DNA of 64,000 nucleotides from Pseudoalteromonas sp. '520P1 No. 423' (lineage in GTDB: Bacteria > Pseudomonadota > Gammaproteobacteria > Enterobacterales > Alteromonadaceae): assembly GCF_001269985.1 (NCBI RefSeq), contig NZ_BBZB01000001.1, forward strand, positions 2,108,001 through 2,172,000, written 5' to 3'. Positions 36,342 to 46,065 of the stretch are shown in pieces; position 1 is the stretch's first letter; each line of letters opens with the position of its first letter. Under the pieces are notes generated by a model that was not told where the DNA came from, made no database searches, and saw nothing but the letters and a program-made list of their open reading frames with translations. A program made the translations under genes and the position numbers.

Positions 36342-37186
36342 TGAATTGTTATCGTTTTATTTAAAATACCTTTAGTACTATTTATTTTCCAGACATTACC
36401 AGTAGGGCTTGCATCATTGATAGTAAGTCCTGATTTTGTAGCAAGATAGCTTGTTATTTGATCAACTATATTCAGTGAAATTAAGTGATTTAACTCTTCA
36501 TCATCTACGATAATAACAACTCGGTTATATTTAATATTATTGAGTGAATCTTTATTGAGGTATTCATCCATTTGATGCCAAATAAATTCCTTATTTATAT
36601 AAGTGAAAACCTGATTTTTAGATTCTTGGCTTAAGCTTTTAATTCGAGGTGCTAATTGCGCTGTTAGCGCCTTTGTAAGTAGATAACCAGAGTTGGTTAT
36701 TTGAATTAAGATATCATTAAATACTTGCGCAGAAGTTTCCATTTCAACATTAATTTGACTAGTTTCATCTAGATATTTAAAGTTGATACAATGAATCCAT
36801 GGGCGTTTATAAATTTTTTTATGTAAAAAATCTCCATTTATTTGATTTACGAGTTCAGGTGATAAATTATCTATAATATTCAGGCCAATTAATTTTGCTG
36901 CTTTTAATGTTGCGTTTTGTACTTTTTCAGCACAGACAATTTTTTTGATTCTTAATTTTTTTAGTTCTGTAATCATATTTTTATCAGGAGACATTAGTAA
37001 ATAGACTGTACTATTTTCAGGAGTTTTATTTATTTCTTTGCATCTTTCTTCTAATTTATAGATTGCTCTATAAATTATAGTATTGTTTTTTTCACATATA
37101 ATTGCCTGTAATGCTAATTCAGAACTTAGCTTTTTTTCACGCTGAATATCAATCAATAACGATATAAAATGTAAGTGCTTATCCAT
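36338..37186 (-). CDS. Unknown protein between luxR and luxI, deaminase-like in part
   Basis: 282 residues without signal peptide. The stretch STVYLLMSPDKNMITELKKL followed by RIKKIVCA (about 58-86) resembles the LYVTLEPCxxCAxAIIxAGIKRVVxA core of the cytidine/RibD deaminase fold, but the zinc cysteines and the HAE motif are absent. If the likeness is real, this is a non-catalytic relative. The C-terminal half (KYNRVVIIVDDEELNHLISL) is unassigned. It lies convergent to luxR with a four-base overlap and upstream of nothing else on its strand. Genes in this place in other systems (rsaL, rsaM) damp quorum sensing; a regulatory or biosynthetic helper role is only a guess. Confidence 0.6.
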   Translation of the reverse strand: MDKHLHFISLLIDIQREKKLSSELALQAIICEKNNTIIYRAIYKLEERCKEINKTPENSTVYLLMSPDKNMITELKKLRIKKIVCAEKVQNATLKAAKLIGLNIIDNLSPELVNQINGDFLHKKIYKRPWIHCINFKYLDETSQINVEMETSAQVFNDILIQITNSGYLLTKALTAQLAPRIKSLSQESKNQVFTYINKEFIWHQMDEYLNKDSLNNIKYNRVVIIVDDEELNHLISLNIVDQITSYLATKSGLTINDASPTGNVWKINSTKGILNKTITIH

Positions 37187-37361
37187 TTGAGCCTTAATTT
37201 TTGGTGCTAGATTTTAACTGTTTTTAAAATATCAAATCTAGCCATAGCGATCATAGTTAAGAGGCGGTAAAGTACTTTCACCGATTCTAAATATATAAAA
37301 TTAGCGATAAAGAATGCTTAATATATTTTTTGTGAAATTATCTTGGGCTCAGTCCAAATTT

Positions 37362-37979
37362 TTATAAACAACCAATAAGATATTGATTATTACTGATTTT
37401 TTTGCAATTTACGGCTTGTTTATAAGAGTCATTTATATCAACCCATAATGCTACAGAATCTACTTTTCCTAGTTTACTTGACATTCCATCCCCAAAGCGT
37501 CGAGTTGGAATACCTAATAATCGTAATATTCGTTCACAGGATACTGTAGTTACAAGGACAAAATTATTGATTGAATTTGCAATAGCAAACTCGTATAGAG
37601 CTGAAAACATCTCTTTTGTAATATTACTTACACCATTATCGTAGTTTCGTTCAAATGTACGATCTAATGTAAATCGACTTATTTCCCATACATCTGATTT
37701 TTCTGGGATTTCTTCATTTCTAGCAAGTTCTGAAAATATGTTTTTAAACATGTAATCTTGATCAGTAGGAATTAATCTAGCACAACCTATTACTTCATTT
37801 GATTGAGATTTGACAAGTAAATATGAAGAGTAAATATTATCAAATTTATCTTTTTCCATACCATTAAAACTATCTACTTGCCATTTTAAGCGTTTATAAA
37901 AAGCCTTTTCTCTTAATTGGTGCATTGCAATAATTTTACTTTTATCAATAGATGAGAGTTGATTGTTATAGAGATTCAT
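37362..37979 (-). CDS. luxI: LuxI-type acyl-homoserine lactone synthase
   Basis: 205 residues with every conserved position of the autoinducer synthase family: Arg23, Phe27 and Trp33 in REKAFYKRLKW, Asp44 and Asp47 in MEKDKFDN, Arg68 in GCARLIPT, and Glu99 with Arg102 in WEISRF. It joins S-adenosylmethionine with an acyl-ACP to give an acyl-homoserine lactone. The acyl length cannot be read with confidence; the C-terminal half (FVLVTTVSCERILRLLGIPT) forms the acyl pocket. A 20-bp lux box at 38041-38060 sits about 43 bases before its probable start point, so it is autoinduced. It is divergent from the polyketide synthase gene. Confidence 0.95.
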   Translation of the reverse strand: MNLYNNQLSSIDKSKIIAMHQLREKAFYKRLKWQVDSFNGMEKDKFDNIYSSYLLVKSQSNEVIGCARLIPTDQDYMFKNIFSELARNEEIPEKSDVWEISRFTLDRTFERNYDNGVSNITKEMFSALYEFAIANSINNFVLVTTVSCERILRLLGIPTRRFGDGMSSKLGKVDSVALWVDINDSYKQAVNCKKISNNQYLIGCL

Positions 37980-38013
37980 TAATAATTATTCTGATTTACA
38001 TTTCTTTTAAATC

Positions 38014-38019
38014 ACTATA
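38014..38019 (-). promoter_or_regulatory. -10 element of the luxI promoter
   Basis: On the minus strand TATAGT starts 31.5 bases from the centre of the lux box, so transcription would start near 38007 and the box would be centred at about -43, the usual place for LuxR activation where the box replaces the -35 element. Confidence 0.6.
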
Positions 38020-38040
38020 ACAAACTATCTTGTACCCAAA

Positions 38041-38060
38041 ACCTGTAAAAAGTTACAGGG
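38041..38060 (-). promoter_or_regulatory. Lux box upstream of luxI
   Basis: ACCTGTAAAAAGTTACAGGG matches the classical 20-bp lux box (ACCTGTAGGATCGTACAGGT) in all of the CTGTA and TACAG half-site bases. It is 62 bases from the luxI start codon. Confidence 0.85.
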
Positions 38061-38197
38061 TATCTTTTTGTTTTATCTATATTTAAAAAACCTTCCAAAT
38101 TCTTATTTGATTAAAGTTCTTAAAATTAAACTTAAGTATCTGTTAAGTAGTGTTTTTAATGTGTATCTGAAATTTATTAATGTTTAAATAATGGAAT

Positions 38198-38217
38198 TGC
38201 TGTCAGATGTATCAGGT
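38198..38217 (+). promoter_or_regulatory. Degenerate lux box upstream of the polyketide synthase
   Basis: TGCTGTCAGATGTATCAGGT keeps CTGT and CAGGT at the correct 16-base spacing, with one mismatch in the ACAG half. AATAAT at 38239-38244, five of six to the -10 consensus, starts 31.5 bases from its centre, the same geometry as at luxI. Transcription would begin near 38251, about 40 bases before the synthase ATG. Confidence 0.55.
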
Positions 38218-38291
38218 GTTCAAAAAACAAGTTTTTGGAATAATTTATCGGTGAATCGGTTTTATTTATTGAAAAATTGGACTAATAGACT

Positions 38292-41200
38292 ATGAAGAAT
38301 CATGCAGAAACGGACATTGCAATCATTGGAATGGCTTGTCGATATCCTGGTAATACTAATACACCACAAGAATTTTGGAATTTTATTTTAAATAAAGGTG
38401 ATGGCATTGTTGATATTCCCGCAGACAGGTGGGAATCAGATGCTTACTACGACGTTGATAAAAATAAACATAATAAAATGTATATTAAGCAAGGTGGCTT
38501 TTTAGAAAATATAGATCAATTTGATCCATTATTTTTCAATATTTCTCCTAAAGAAGCTCCTCATATCGACCCTCAACATCGCTGGTTACTTGAATTGACG
38601 CAGGAAGTTCTAGAAAACTCAGGGCTGAAAGCGAGTGAGCTAAAAGGAAGTGATACAGCTGTTTATATAGGGCAATTTATGCATGATTATGAGCAGGTAC
38701 AACTGGATTCAATGGCACACAATATGATGTCTAGTCATTCCGCTACGGGCCCATCTATGACTTTAACATCCAACCGAATATCATATGCTTTTGATTTTAC
38801 AGGTCCAAGTGTCACCTTAGATACTGCTTGTTCATCGTCCTTAGTTGCTCTGGACTTGGCATGTAAAGCGATATTAAACGGAGACAGTAAAGTTGCTGTA
38901 GCTGGAGGCGTTAATATATTGTTACGTCCAGAACTTACTATGGCGATATGTAAAGCTTCAATGCTTTCTCCTGATGCAAGGTGTAAAAGTTTTGATTCAT
39001 CAGCTAATGGATATGTACGTAGTGAGGGAGCTGGTTTAGTTATAGTTAAAAAACTATCTGAAGCACTCAAGGATGGCGATAATATCCAAGCTGTAATAAA
39101 AGCAAGTGGTACAAACCAAGATGGTCAAACAATTGGTATTACAGTCCCAAATGGTGCTGCACAGAAGAGATTATTAGATAAAACTTTAGCTAAGGCTAAT
39201 TTTTCTCGGTCTGATATTCAATATGCAGAGGCTCATGGCACGGGGACTCCAGTTGGAGATCCAATTGAAGTTAACGCATTAGGAGCTTTATTTGGTGAGC
39301 GCAAAGATGAGCAAGAGAAATGCATTGTCGGTTCAGTAAAAAGTAATATTGGTCATACTGAAGCTGCGGCAGGTGTTGCAGGTTTGATTAAAACAGTAAT
39401 GGCAATGAATACGGGCACCATACCTAAAAACCTTCATTTAGAAAATATCAATCCAGCTATAAATTTAGATGAACTAAACATAAAACTCGCTGATATTGAC
39501 AGAGCATGGCCTGATGTAAATGGACATACGCGAAAAGCAATTGTTAATTCATTTGGTTTTGGTGGAACAAATTCAAATGTAGTCTTAGAACAAGCACCAT
39601 TCAAAGAGGAAGGAGAAAATGATCAGACCTCTATATTTAATAGGGATTTGAACATTTTACCTATTAGTTCTAAAACAAAAAAAGGCTTGATGGATCAAGC
39701 TAAGTGCTTTCATGCATACCTTAGTAATTCCAAAGATATTGATTTACATGACATATGTTATACCGCTTCTGTAAAAAGAGATCATTACCAACATAGACTT
39801 GTATTAAATGGTGCAACTAAAAGTGAACTCAATAATGCCTTAAAAGCATTTATTGAAGGAGAAGTTTCATCTTCATATATATCGAATTCAATAAAGAATA
39901 AATGTGATCAAAACCTATGTTTTGTTTTTTCAGGAATGGGAACTACTTGGGCTGGAATGGGGAAATATTTATACCAAAAAGAGCCCGTATTTAAAAAGAT
40001 GATGGATAAATGTGATAAGGCTTTAGCACTTTATACCGGTTGGTCATTAGTAGACATTATTTTAAATGAGGATGATAAATACATTATCCATAATACTGAT
40101 AAAGCCCAGCCCGCAATTTTTGCATCACAAGTATCATTAGTTTCATTACTAAAATCATGGGGCGTGTCTCCTAGTTGTATTGTAGGACACAGTGCTGGAG
40201 AAGTGGCTGCAGCATATGTTGCAGGTGTTTTAAATTTTGATGATGCTATTAAAGTTATTTATCACAGAAGTCAATTACAGCATACAACAGAAGGTATGGG
40301 GAAAATGCTAGCTGTTTCCCTTACCCAATCCCAACTGCAGCCTTATTTAGAGGGCGTAGAAGATAAAATATCTTTGGCGGCAATTAATAGTGAGCAAGCG
40401 TTAACACTATCAGGAGATGAACAGGTATTAACAAATATTTCAAATGAACTTGAGCAACAAGGTATTTTTTCTCGATTCTTGAAGGTTGAAGTACCATATC
40501 ATAGTCCTGTGATGGATCAGTTAAAAGAGCCTTTAACTGAATCTTTGGCCGGAATAAAAGTTAATACTGCGACTATTCCATTGTTTTCTACAGTGTCGGG
40601 TGAATTAACACAAGAAGGGAATTGGGGAGCAAAATATTGGCCTGAAAATGTTCGTGAACCAGTACTTTTTAAACGTGCAATCGATAATATAATAAAAAAA
40701 GGCTATAGCTCATTTTTAGAAATAGCACCTCATACAGCCTTATCTAGTTCAATTAGTAGTAATGTCGAAAATATCAATCAATCAATTGTAGTTGGCACTT
40801 TAAAGCGAGCGCAGAATGATGTTCTAATGATGAGCCAAATGTTGTCATCATTATTCTGTCATGGTATTGAACTGGAGTGGAATTCTTTTTATCCAAATGG
40901 AGGTAAGTTAGTTAGTTTACCTAACTATGCATGGCAGCATGAAAGATATTGGCATGAATCAGAAGAAGTTGAAGCCTGTCGGTTAAAAAATATTAGTAAG
41001 AGAGGAGGCTTTTCTGAAATTCGCCATCCACTTGTTGGAGGACAGCTTAATTCATTCACAAAAGTATGGCAAAACCAACTAGATTTACAAAACTTAGAGT
41101 ATTTAGAAGATCATCAAGTAGGAGATGAAATTGTCTATCCTGGAGCTGCTTATGTTGAAATGGGGTTATTTTTAGCTAATCAATTAAACCCAGAGCAGAC

Positions 41201-44200
41201 AATTACATTAGAAAATGTTGACTTCAAACGTGCATTTTATTTAGAGCAAAATAATCCACCATTAATAGAAACTTCCTTAGACAATAATCATTATCAAATT
41301 AGTGCTCAAGCGCCTTCTTCTGAAAGTTGGGAAGTATTTAGTGAAGGTTCTATTAGTGAGATTGGTAAAAGTAAGCCAATATCTAAAATGGAATTATCAA
41401 AACTCAGAGGCGAATTAAATCATCATATGGATAAAGGAGAGTTTTATACTCACTGCCATAAGTTGGGACTTACTTATCAGTACAGTTTCCAAATGGTAGA
41501 GCAGGCTTGGTTTAGTCATGATAAGTCTTTAGTTGAAATAGAACTTGAGGATAGTATTTTATCGCAAAATGAACATTATTTCTTACACCCCTCAATTTTA
41601 GATGGTGCATTTCAAAGTTTATTCCCAACAATAGCGAGTAGTTATTTACCGGTAAAAATTAGAGAACTCCACTATTATCAAAAGCCGGACCAACGCTGTT
41701 ATTGTTATTTAGAAACTAAATTCAAAGATGCAAATGAGATTCATGGGGATTTAGTCATTTTTGATGGATCAGGAAATATATTAGTTGAAATTTTTGGTGT
41801 TGAATTAAAAGCTAATTCTCAGCAATCAGAAATTGAAAAAACTGATTTCTTATATGATTTTGAATGGAATAATGAAGCATTAATAGATCAAATCGATGAA
41901 CCCAAAATGGGACAATGGCTGATTTTTGCAGATAATAAAGGGTATTCGAGACAATTAGAAAAAGAGCTAAAAATTAGAAATCAAAAATTGATTGTATTCA
42001 CTATCGGTAATAGTTTCAAAAAGGAAAGTGATGAGCATTATATTGTAAAAATAAATGAAGTAAAAAAACTTGTCAATCTTTTTCAGCAATTCTCATCCAC
42101 TGCAAATGGGGTTATTTATTTATCGGCTTTAGATTGTGAACCCTGCAATTTGCTAGCAGTAGATGACCTTTATAATAGTCATGAATTAACTACGTTAGCG
42201 CCTATGTATTTAGTTCAAGCTTTGAATAAAGTGCAATGGGAAAAAAATCAAAAAGTATTTTTAACAACTCGAACAGCACATAACTTGTTTGTGCAGCCAA
42301 GTACACCACAACCGATACAAAATAGCATGTGGGGCTTTGGCCGTGTCGTGTCAAATGAACATCCAGAATATAATCTTACTTTACTTGATCTGCCTGAAAC
42401 TATGGATGGAAATTGGGTTCAAATGTTAAGTGATGAATTATTTTCATCACAATATGAACAAGAAGTCGCATTTAGGTCGAATGTTCGCTATGTAAATCGT
42501 TTAAAAAAGATTTCTAAAAACCATTTAATTGAATTTACCAATATCCAAAAGCAGCTACCTGAGAATAAAGATTTTAGAATAAATGTTAACAATCAGTTGG
42601 AAATACTTAAGTTATCTGAACTAGCTAAGGATGAAGTTGAAATCAAATTAGATATTGCTAGCTTGCATAATATCATAGGTTTTGATGGGGTTGAATGTTC
42701 AGGCACGATTACCAAGACTGGAGATGGGATTAAAGACTTTGAAGTTGGAGACAAAGTAATGGGCATCATTGAGGGTTCTCCCGCTTCACGTGTTCATGTA
42801 TGTCCGAGCTTATTGATAAAAAAACCAGATTCAATAAGTTTTTCTGAAGCTGCAACGATTCCTACAGCTTATATCACTGCATATTATTCGCTAATTCAAT
42901 TAGCAAATTTACAGCAAGGTGAAAAAGTTTTGATCCATCAAGCCAATGATAGTTTTGGTATAGCTGCGATTGAAATAGCTCAACTAAAAGGAGCTACAAT
43001 AGTTGCAACTGCAAGTACTGCAGAGCAAAGAGATTATTTAAAATCACTTGGAGTACAAAAAGTATATAACTCAACTGATTTTGAATTCTCCTCGCATCTT
43101 AAAAAAGAAAATATCAAGGTTGATGTTGTTTTAAATAGGTTAGGCGGGCAGTTTATAGATAAATCGATTGATGTTATGAACTCTTTTGCGAGGTTTATAG
43201 AGCTGTCTATTGATTCTAAGCCATTTAAAAATACACTTAAAAATTCAATTTCATATCATAATATTAGCTTATCTGATCTTATCTTTGTACGTCCTAAATT
43301 ATGTAAAGACATATTATTTAAAGTGACTGAGTTATTATCAATAGGGAAATTACTGCCTTTGCCTGCGCGTGAGCTTTCTGTCAATGAAATTAAACATGCG
43401 GCTGAATTATATAATAAGGCTGATAATGATTTAAAAACTCTGATTGATTTTAATATGGAAGATATTTCTGTTATTCAAGGGATTGACGAGGTAATTGTTA
43501 ATGAAAGTAGTAGCTATTTAGTTACAGGTGGGTTAGGAGGGCTAGGCTTAGAAATAATGCATTGGTTATCAAGATCTGGTGCACGTTCCATTGTGCTAAC
43601 TGGTCGCAGTAATCCTTCAAGCAATGCACTTAAAGAAATTGAAAAAGTTAGAAGCTCTGGAACTGACGTAATAGTTATGCAAGCCGACGTAACAGATTCA
43701 ATTCAAGTAACTAATATCATTCATGAAATATCAGATAGATTGCTTCCATTGGCTGGTGTTATTCATTCTGCAGGTGTGTTAGAAGATGGTACTGTAGATC
43801 AACAAACTACTGATAAATTTAACAAAGTACTGAGTCCAAAAATAAAAGGTAGCTGGTTATTACATCAAGCAACTGACCATATTGATTTAGACTTTTTTGT
43901 TTGTTTTTCATCAATAGCATCAATTGTTGGCTGGGCAGGCCAAAGTAACTATGCTGCTGCGAATTCATTTATGGATGGTTTAGCACATTACAGACACTCT
44001 TTAGGTAAACCAGCATTATCAATCAATTGGGGCCCATGGAGTGGTTCTGGTATGGCTGCAAATCTTGCTGATGAAGATATTCAACGAATGAATAATGCCG
44101 GAATGTCTGCAATTTCTCCTGAAAATGGTTTGTCGGCAATGACAACACTATTACATTATAGAGTACCGCAATCAGGTGTTTTTGATTTGGATTGGTCTTT

Positions 44201-45992
44201 GATCATTAAGCAGTATGCTGAGCCTGAAAAAAAGACTTTATTTAAGAATTTTGTTGCTTTAAGTGATGGTGTTAATGAAAACAACTTTATAGATGAATTA
44301 CTAGTTTCCCACGAAAAGACACATAAAAACTTACTGGCACGAAAGATCTCAGAAGTATTTTCCGAAGTACTAGGTTTATCAGATGTAGATGGTATAGATC
44401 ATGACCGAAATATTTTTGAATATGGACTAGATTCATTGATGTCTATGGACTTTAAAAACCGTATGCAAACGATTTTGAAGGTTAAATTACCGGCGTCACT
44501 AGTCATGAAATATCCAACCATAAATCTAATGGTTACACACATTCTTGATTCAGTATTACAAACGGCTATTTCTGGCGATGCTTTACTGGAATCAGACATT
44601 GTAATGTGGTCACCAGAAACAAATGTTGTTAGCAATGAGCATCAAGTAAATGGCCCTCTTAAATTTGCAACTACTACAGCAAATATGATTGCACAAGGGC
44701 AGTCTTCTCATTTTAATATGGGTGGATTATTGAGTGTTGGAGCAGACAAGTTTGATATTGAAACTTTGAAAACGACAATGAAAATTTTACTAAGTTTTCA
44801 TGATGGTGCTCGTATCAGGATATTTAAAAGAGTAGAGCAGTATGAGCAAGAGATTCTTCCGTTAGATAAGGATTTTGTCATTGAACAGCATGATTTTAGT
44901 CATTTAGATTATAGCCAAGGTGTTCAATTAATGCAGAAAGAGATTAATGCATTACAACATGGTTTTGAGTTTTCTAAAGAATGCCCATTGTTTAAAGTAG
45001 CTCATTTTAAACTTAATGATCAGGACCCTCATCGTATATTTCTGATCTTTCATCACTTTATTACTGACGGTGTTTCTTTAAATTTACTAATGAAGGATTT
45101 TGGAGAAACATACGTTAAAGTGTTTAATTCTGAAACAGTTATTTTTCCTGCAAAATCTTATTCGTTACATGACTGGACAAATCGATTAGATCAGTTTGCA
45201 CATTCTGGTGCTCAAGAACAAATTGACTATTGGTTAAAGCAAGTTGATAAAAGTAAGCAATGTCAATTGCCTAATGATTTTCATCTCGATAGACCTCGGT
45301 TACCTCAAGACCTTTCATCTGTTGAATTCAAATTAGATGAGCGCACATATCAAGGTTTAACAAATGTTTGTAAAGAGCTTCAAATAGAAGTTATTGATGT
45401 GGCTATTCAAGGGTTAATAAAAGCTATGTCAAGTGTTACTTTGGATTCTAGTTTATGGCTCGATCTTGTTTTTCATGGCCGAAATAAAATCTTTGATGAG
45501 GTTGATATTTCTGAACTTTTTGGTCAGGTTACTGAATATTCAAGTATTTTATTTGAAGCCAATGAAAACAATACTTTTGAACAACAATTGAAAGGAATTA
45601 GTGAACACAGACAAAAAGTGCCTAATAGTGCTATAGGTTTGAAAGCTTTACGGTATTTAAATAGCAATGAAGAACTTTCACATGTAATACCTAAATTAAT
45701 TAGCCCTAAAATATTATTAAATTTTGACCTTAATGATTATTCAAGTCAAAGGTTACCTGATTGGTTTGCTGTGGCATCAGAAAACACTGGTGAAATGGCT
45801 ACTTTGATTGTGGAGCAAGAGCATAGTTATGAGCTGCATATGAAAGGAGTCCTCAAGGATAATGGTTTATCAATTACGTTATCGTATTGGAAAGACACCA
45901 GAGATTTACAAACAGTAAAAGCAATAAAAGAACAATGGTTAGAGCATATACACAACATTGTTTTGGAAAACCAAAATCAGCTTGTGATATAA
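38292..45992 (+). CDS. Single-module type I polyketide synthase KS-AT-DH-ER-KR-ACP-C
   Basis: 2566 residues. KS (about 5-435) has Cys180 in DTACSSS, His315 in HGTGT and His355 in IGHTEAAAG. AT (545-850) has Ser634 in GHSAGE and the YHSP selectivity motif at 736. DH (900-1190) has His941 in DHQVGDEIVYP and Asp1104 in LDGAFQ; the Gly of HxxxGxxxxP is displaced. A KR structural half follows (1195-1430). ER (1440-1730) carries HQANDSFG at 1549-1556 where active enzymes have the GGVG NADPH loop, so it may be inactive. KR (1740-1920) has TGGLGGLG at 1745, Tyr1887, Asn1891 and an LED motif. ACP has Ser2048 in GLDSLM. A condensation-like domain (2110-2560) ends the protein with HHFITDG (2254-2260). 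There is no loading module or fused thioesterase; one module implies iterative use or a single extension. No phosphopantetheinyl transferase is in the window. Confidence 0.95.
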   Translation: MKNHAETDIAIIGMACRYPGNTNTPQEFWNFILNKGDGIVDIPADRWESDAYYDVDKNKHNKMYIKQGGFLENIDQFDPLFFNISPKEAPHIDPQHRWLLELTQEVLENSGLKASELKGSDTAVYIGQFMHDYEQVQLDSMAHNMMSSHSATGPSMTLTSNRISYAFDFTGPSVTLDTACSSSLVALDLACKAILNGDSKVAVAGGVNILLRPELTMAICKASMLSPDARCKSFDSSANGYVRSEGAGLVIVKKLSEALKDGDNIQAVIKASGTNQDGQTIGITVPNGAAQKRLLDKTLAKANFSRSDIQYAEAHGTGTPVGDPIEVNALGALFGERKDEQEKCIVGSVKSNIGHTEAAAGVAGLIKTVMAMNTGTIPKNLHLENINPAINLDELNIKLADIDRAWPDVNGHTRKAIVNSFGFGGTNSNVVLEQAPFKEEGENDQTSIFNRDLNILPISSKTKKGLMDQAKCFHAYLSNSKDIDLHDICYTASVKRDHYQHRLVLNGATKSELNNALKAFIEGEVSSSYISNSIKNKCDQNLCFVFSGMGTTWAGMGKYLYQKEPVFKKMMDKCDKALALYTGWSLVDIILNEDDKYIIHNTDKAQPAIFASQVSLVSLLKSWGVSPSCIVGHSAGEVAAAYVAGVLNFDDAIKVIYHRSQLQHTTEGMGKMLAVSLTQSQLQPYLEGVEDKISLAAINSEQALTLSGDEQVLTNISNELEQQGIFSRFLKVEVPYHSPVMDQLKEPLTESLAGIKVNTATIPLFSTVSGELTQEGNWGAKYWPENVREPVLFKRAIDNIIKKGYSSFLEIAPHTALSSSISSNVENINQSIVVGTLKRAQNDVLMMSQMLSSLFCHGIELEWNSFYPNGGKLVSLPNYAWQHERYWHESEEVEACRLKNISKRGGFSEIRHPLVGGQLNSFTKVWQNQLDLQNLEYLEDHQVGDEIVYPGAAYVEMGLFLANQLNPEQTITLENVDFKRAFYLEQNNPPLIETSLDNNHYQISAQAPSSESWEVFSEGSISEIGKSKPISKMELSKLRGELNHHMDKGEFYTHCHKLGLTYQYSFQMVEQAWFSHDKSLVEIELEDSILSQNEHYFLHPSILDGAFQSLFPTIASSYLPVKIRELHYYQKPDQRCYCYLETKFKDANEIHGDLVIFDGSGNILVEIFGVELKANSQQSEIEKTDFLYDFEWNNEALIDQIDEPKMGQWLIFADNKGYSRQLEKELKIRNQKLIVFTIGNSFKKESDEHYIVKINEVKKLVNLFQQFSSTANGVIYLSALDCEPCNLLAVDDLYNSHELTTLAPMYLVQALNKVQWEKNQKVFLTTRTAHNLFVQPSTPQPIQNSMWGFGRVVSNEHPEYNLTLLDLPETMDGNWVQMLSDELFSSQYEQEVAFRSNVRYVNRLKKISKNHLIEFTNIQKQLPENKDFRINVNNQLEILKLSELAKDEVEIKLDIASLHNIIGFDGVECSGTITKTGDGIKDFEVGDKVMGIIEGSPASRVHVCPSLLIKKPDSISFSEAATIPTAYITAYYSLIQLANLQQGEKVLIHQANDSFGIAAIEIAQLKGATIVATASTAEQRDYLKSLGVQKVYNSTDFEFSSHLKKENIKVDVVLNRLGGQFIDKSIDVMNSFARFIELSIDSKPFKNTLKNSISYHNISLSDLIFVRPKLCKDILFKVTELLSIGKLLPLPARELSVNEIKHAAELYNKADNDLKTLIDFNMEDISVIQGIDEVIVNESSSYLVTGGLGGLGLEIMHWLSRSGARSIVLTGRSNPSSNALKEIEKVRSSGTDVIVMQADVTDSIQVTNIIHEISDRLLPLAGVIHSAGVLEDGTVDQQTTDKFNKVLSPKIKGSWLLHQATDHIDLDFFVCFSSIASIVGWAGQSNYAAANSFMDGLAHYRHSLGKPALSINWGPWSGSGMAANLADEDIQRMNNAGMSAISPENGLSAMTTLLHYRVPQSGVFDLDWSLIIKQYAEPEKKTLFKNFVALSDGVNENNFIDELLVSHEKTHKNLLARKISEVFSEVLGLSDVDGIDHDRNIFEYGLDSLMSMDFKNRMQTILKVKLPASLVMKYPTINLMVTHILDSVLQTAISGDALLESDIVMWSPETNVVSNEHQVNGPLKFATTTANMIAQGQSSHFNMGGLLSVGADKFDIETLKTTMKILLSFHDGARIRIFKRVEQYEQEILPLDKDFVIEQHDFSHLDYSQGVQLMQKEINALQHGFEFSKECPLFKVAHFKLNDQDPHRIFLIFHHFITDGVSLNLLMKDFGETYVKVFNSETVIFPAKSYSLHDWTNRLDQFAHSGAQEQIDYWLKQVDKSKQCQLPNDFHLDRPRLPQDLSSVEFKLDERTYQGLTNVCKELQIEVIDVAIQGLIKAMSSVTLDSSLWLDLVFHGRNKIFDEVDISELFGQVTEYSSILFEANENNTFEQQLKGISEHRQKVPNSAIGLKALRYLNSNEELSHVIPKLISPKILLNFDLNDYSSQRLPDWFAVASENTGEMATLIVEQEHSYELHMKGVLKDNGLSITLSYWKDTRDLQTVKAIKEQWLEHIHNIVLENQNQLVI

Positions 45993-46002
45993 GTTAACCA
46001 TT

Positions 46003-46033
46003 TAACTTAGGGGGTTTAATACCCCTTAAGTTA
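46003..46033 (+). other. Strong hairpin between the synthase and the next gene
   Basis: TAACTTA-GGGGGT and ACCCC-TTAAGTTA pair over about 12 bp around TTAAT. No T-run follows, so it is a poor terminator; it may protect the synthase mRNA 3' end or lower read-through into the following genes. Confidence 0.55.
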
Positions 46034-46065
46034 CCAACCTTAAATAAATAATAAAAGTGAAAAAT

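Noticed and set aside
37265..37283. Palindrome-like CGGTAAAGTACTTTCACCG before the unknown gene between luxR and luxI
   Set aside because: It lacks the CTG/CAG core of a lux box and is imperfect in the centre; it was not called as an operator.
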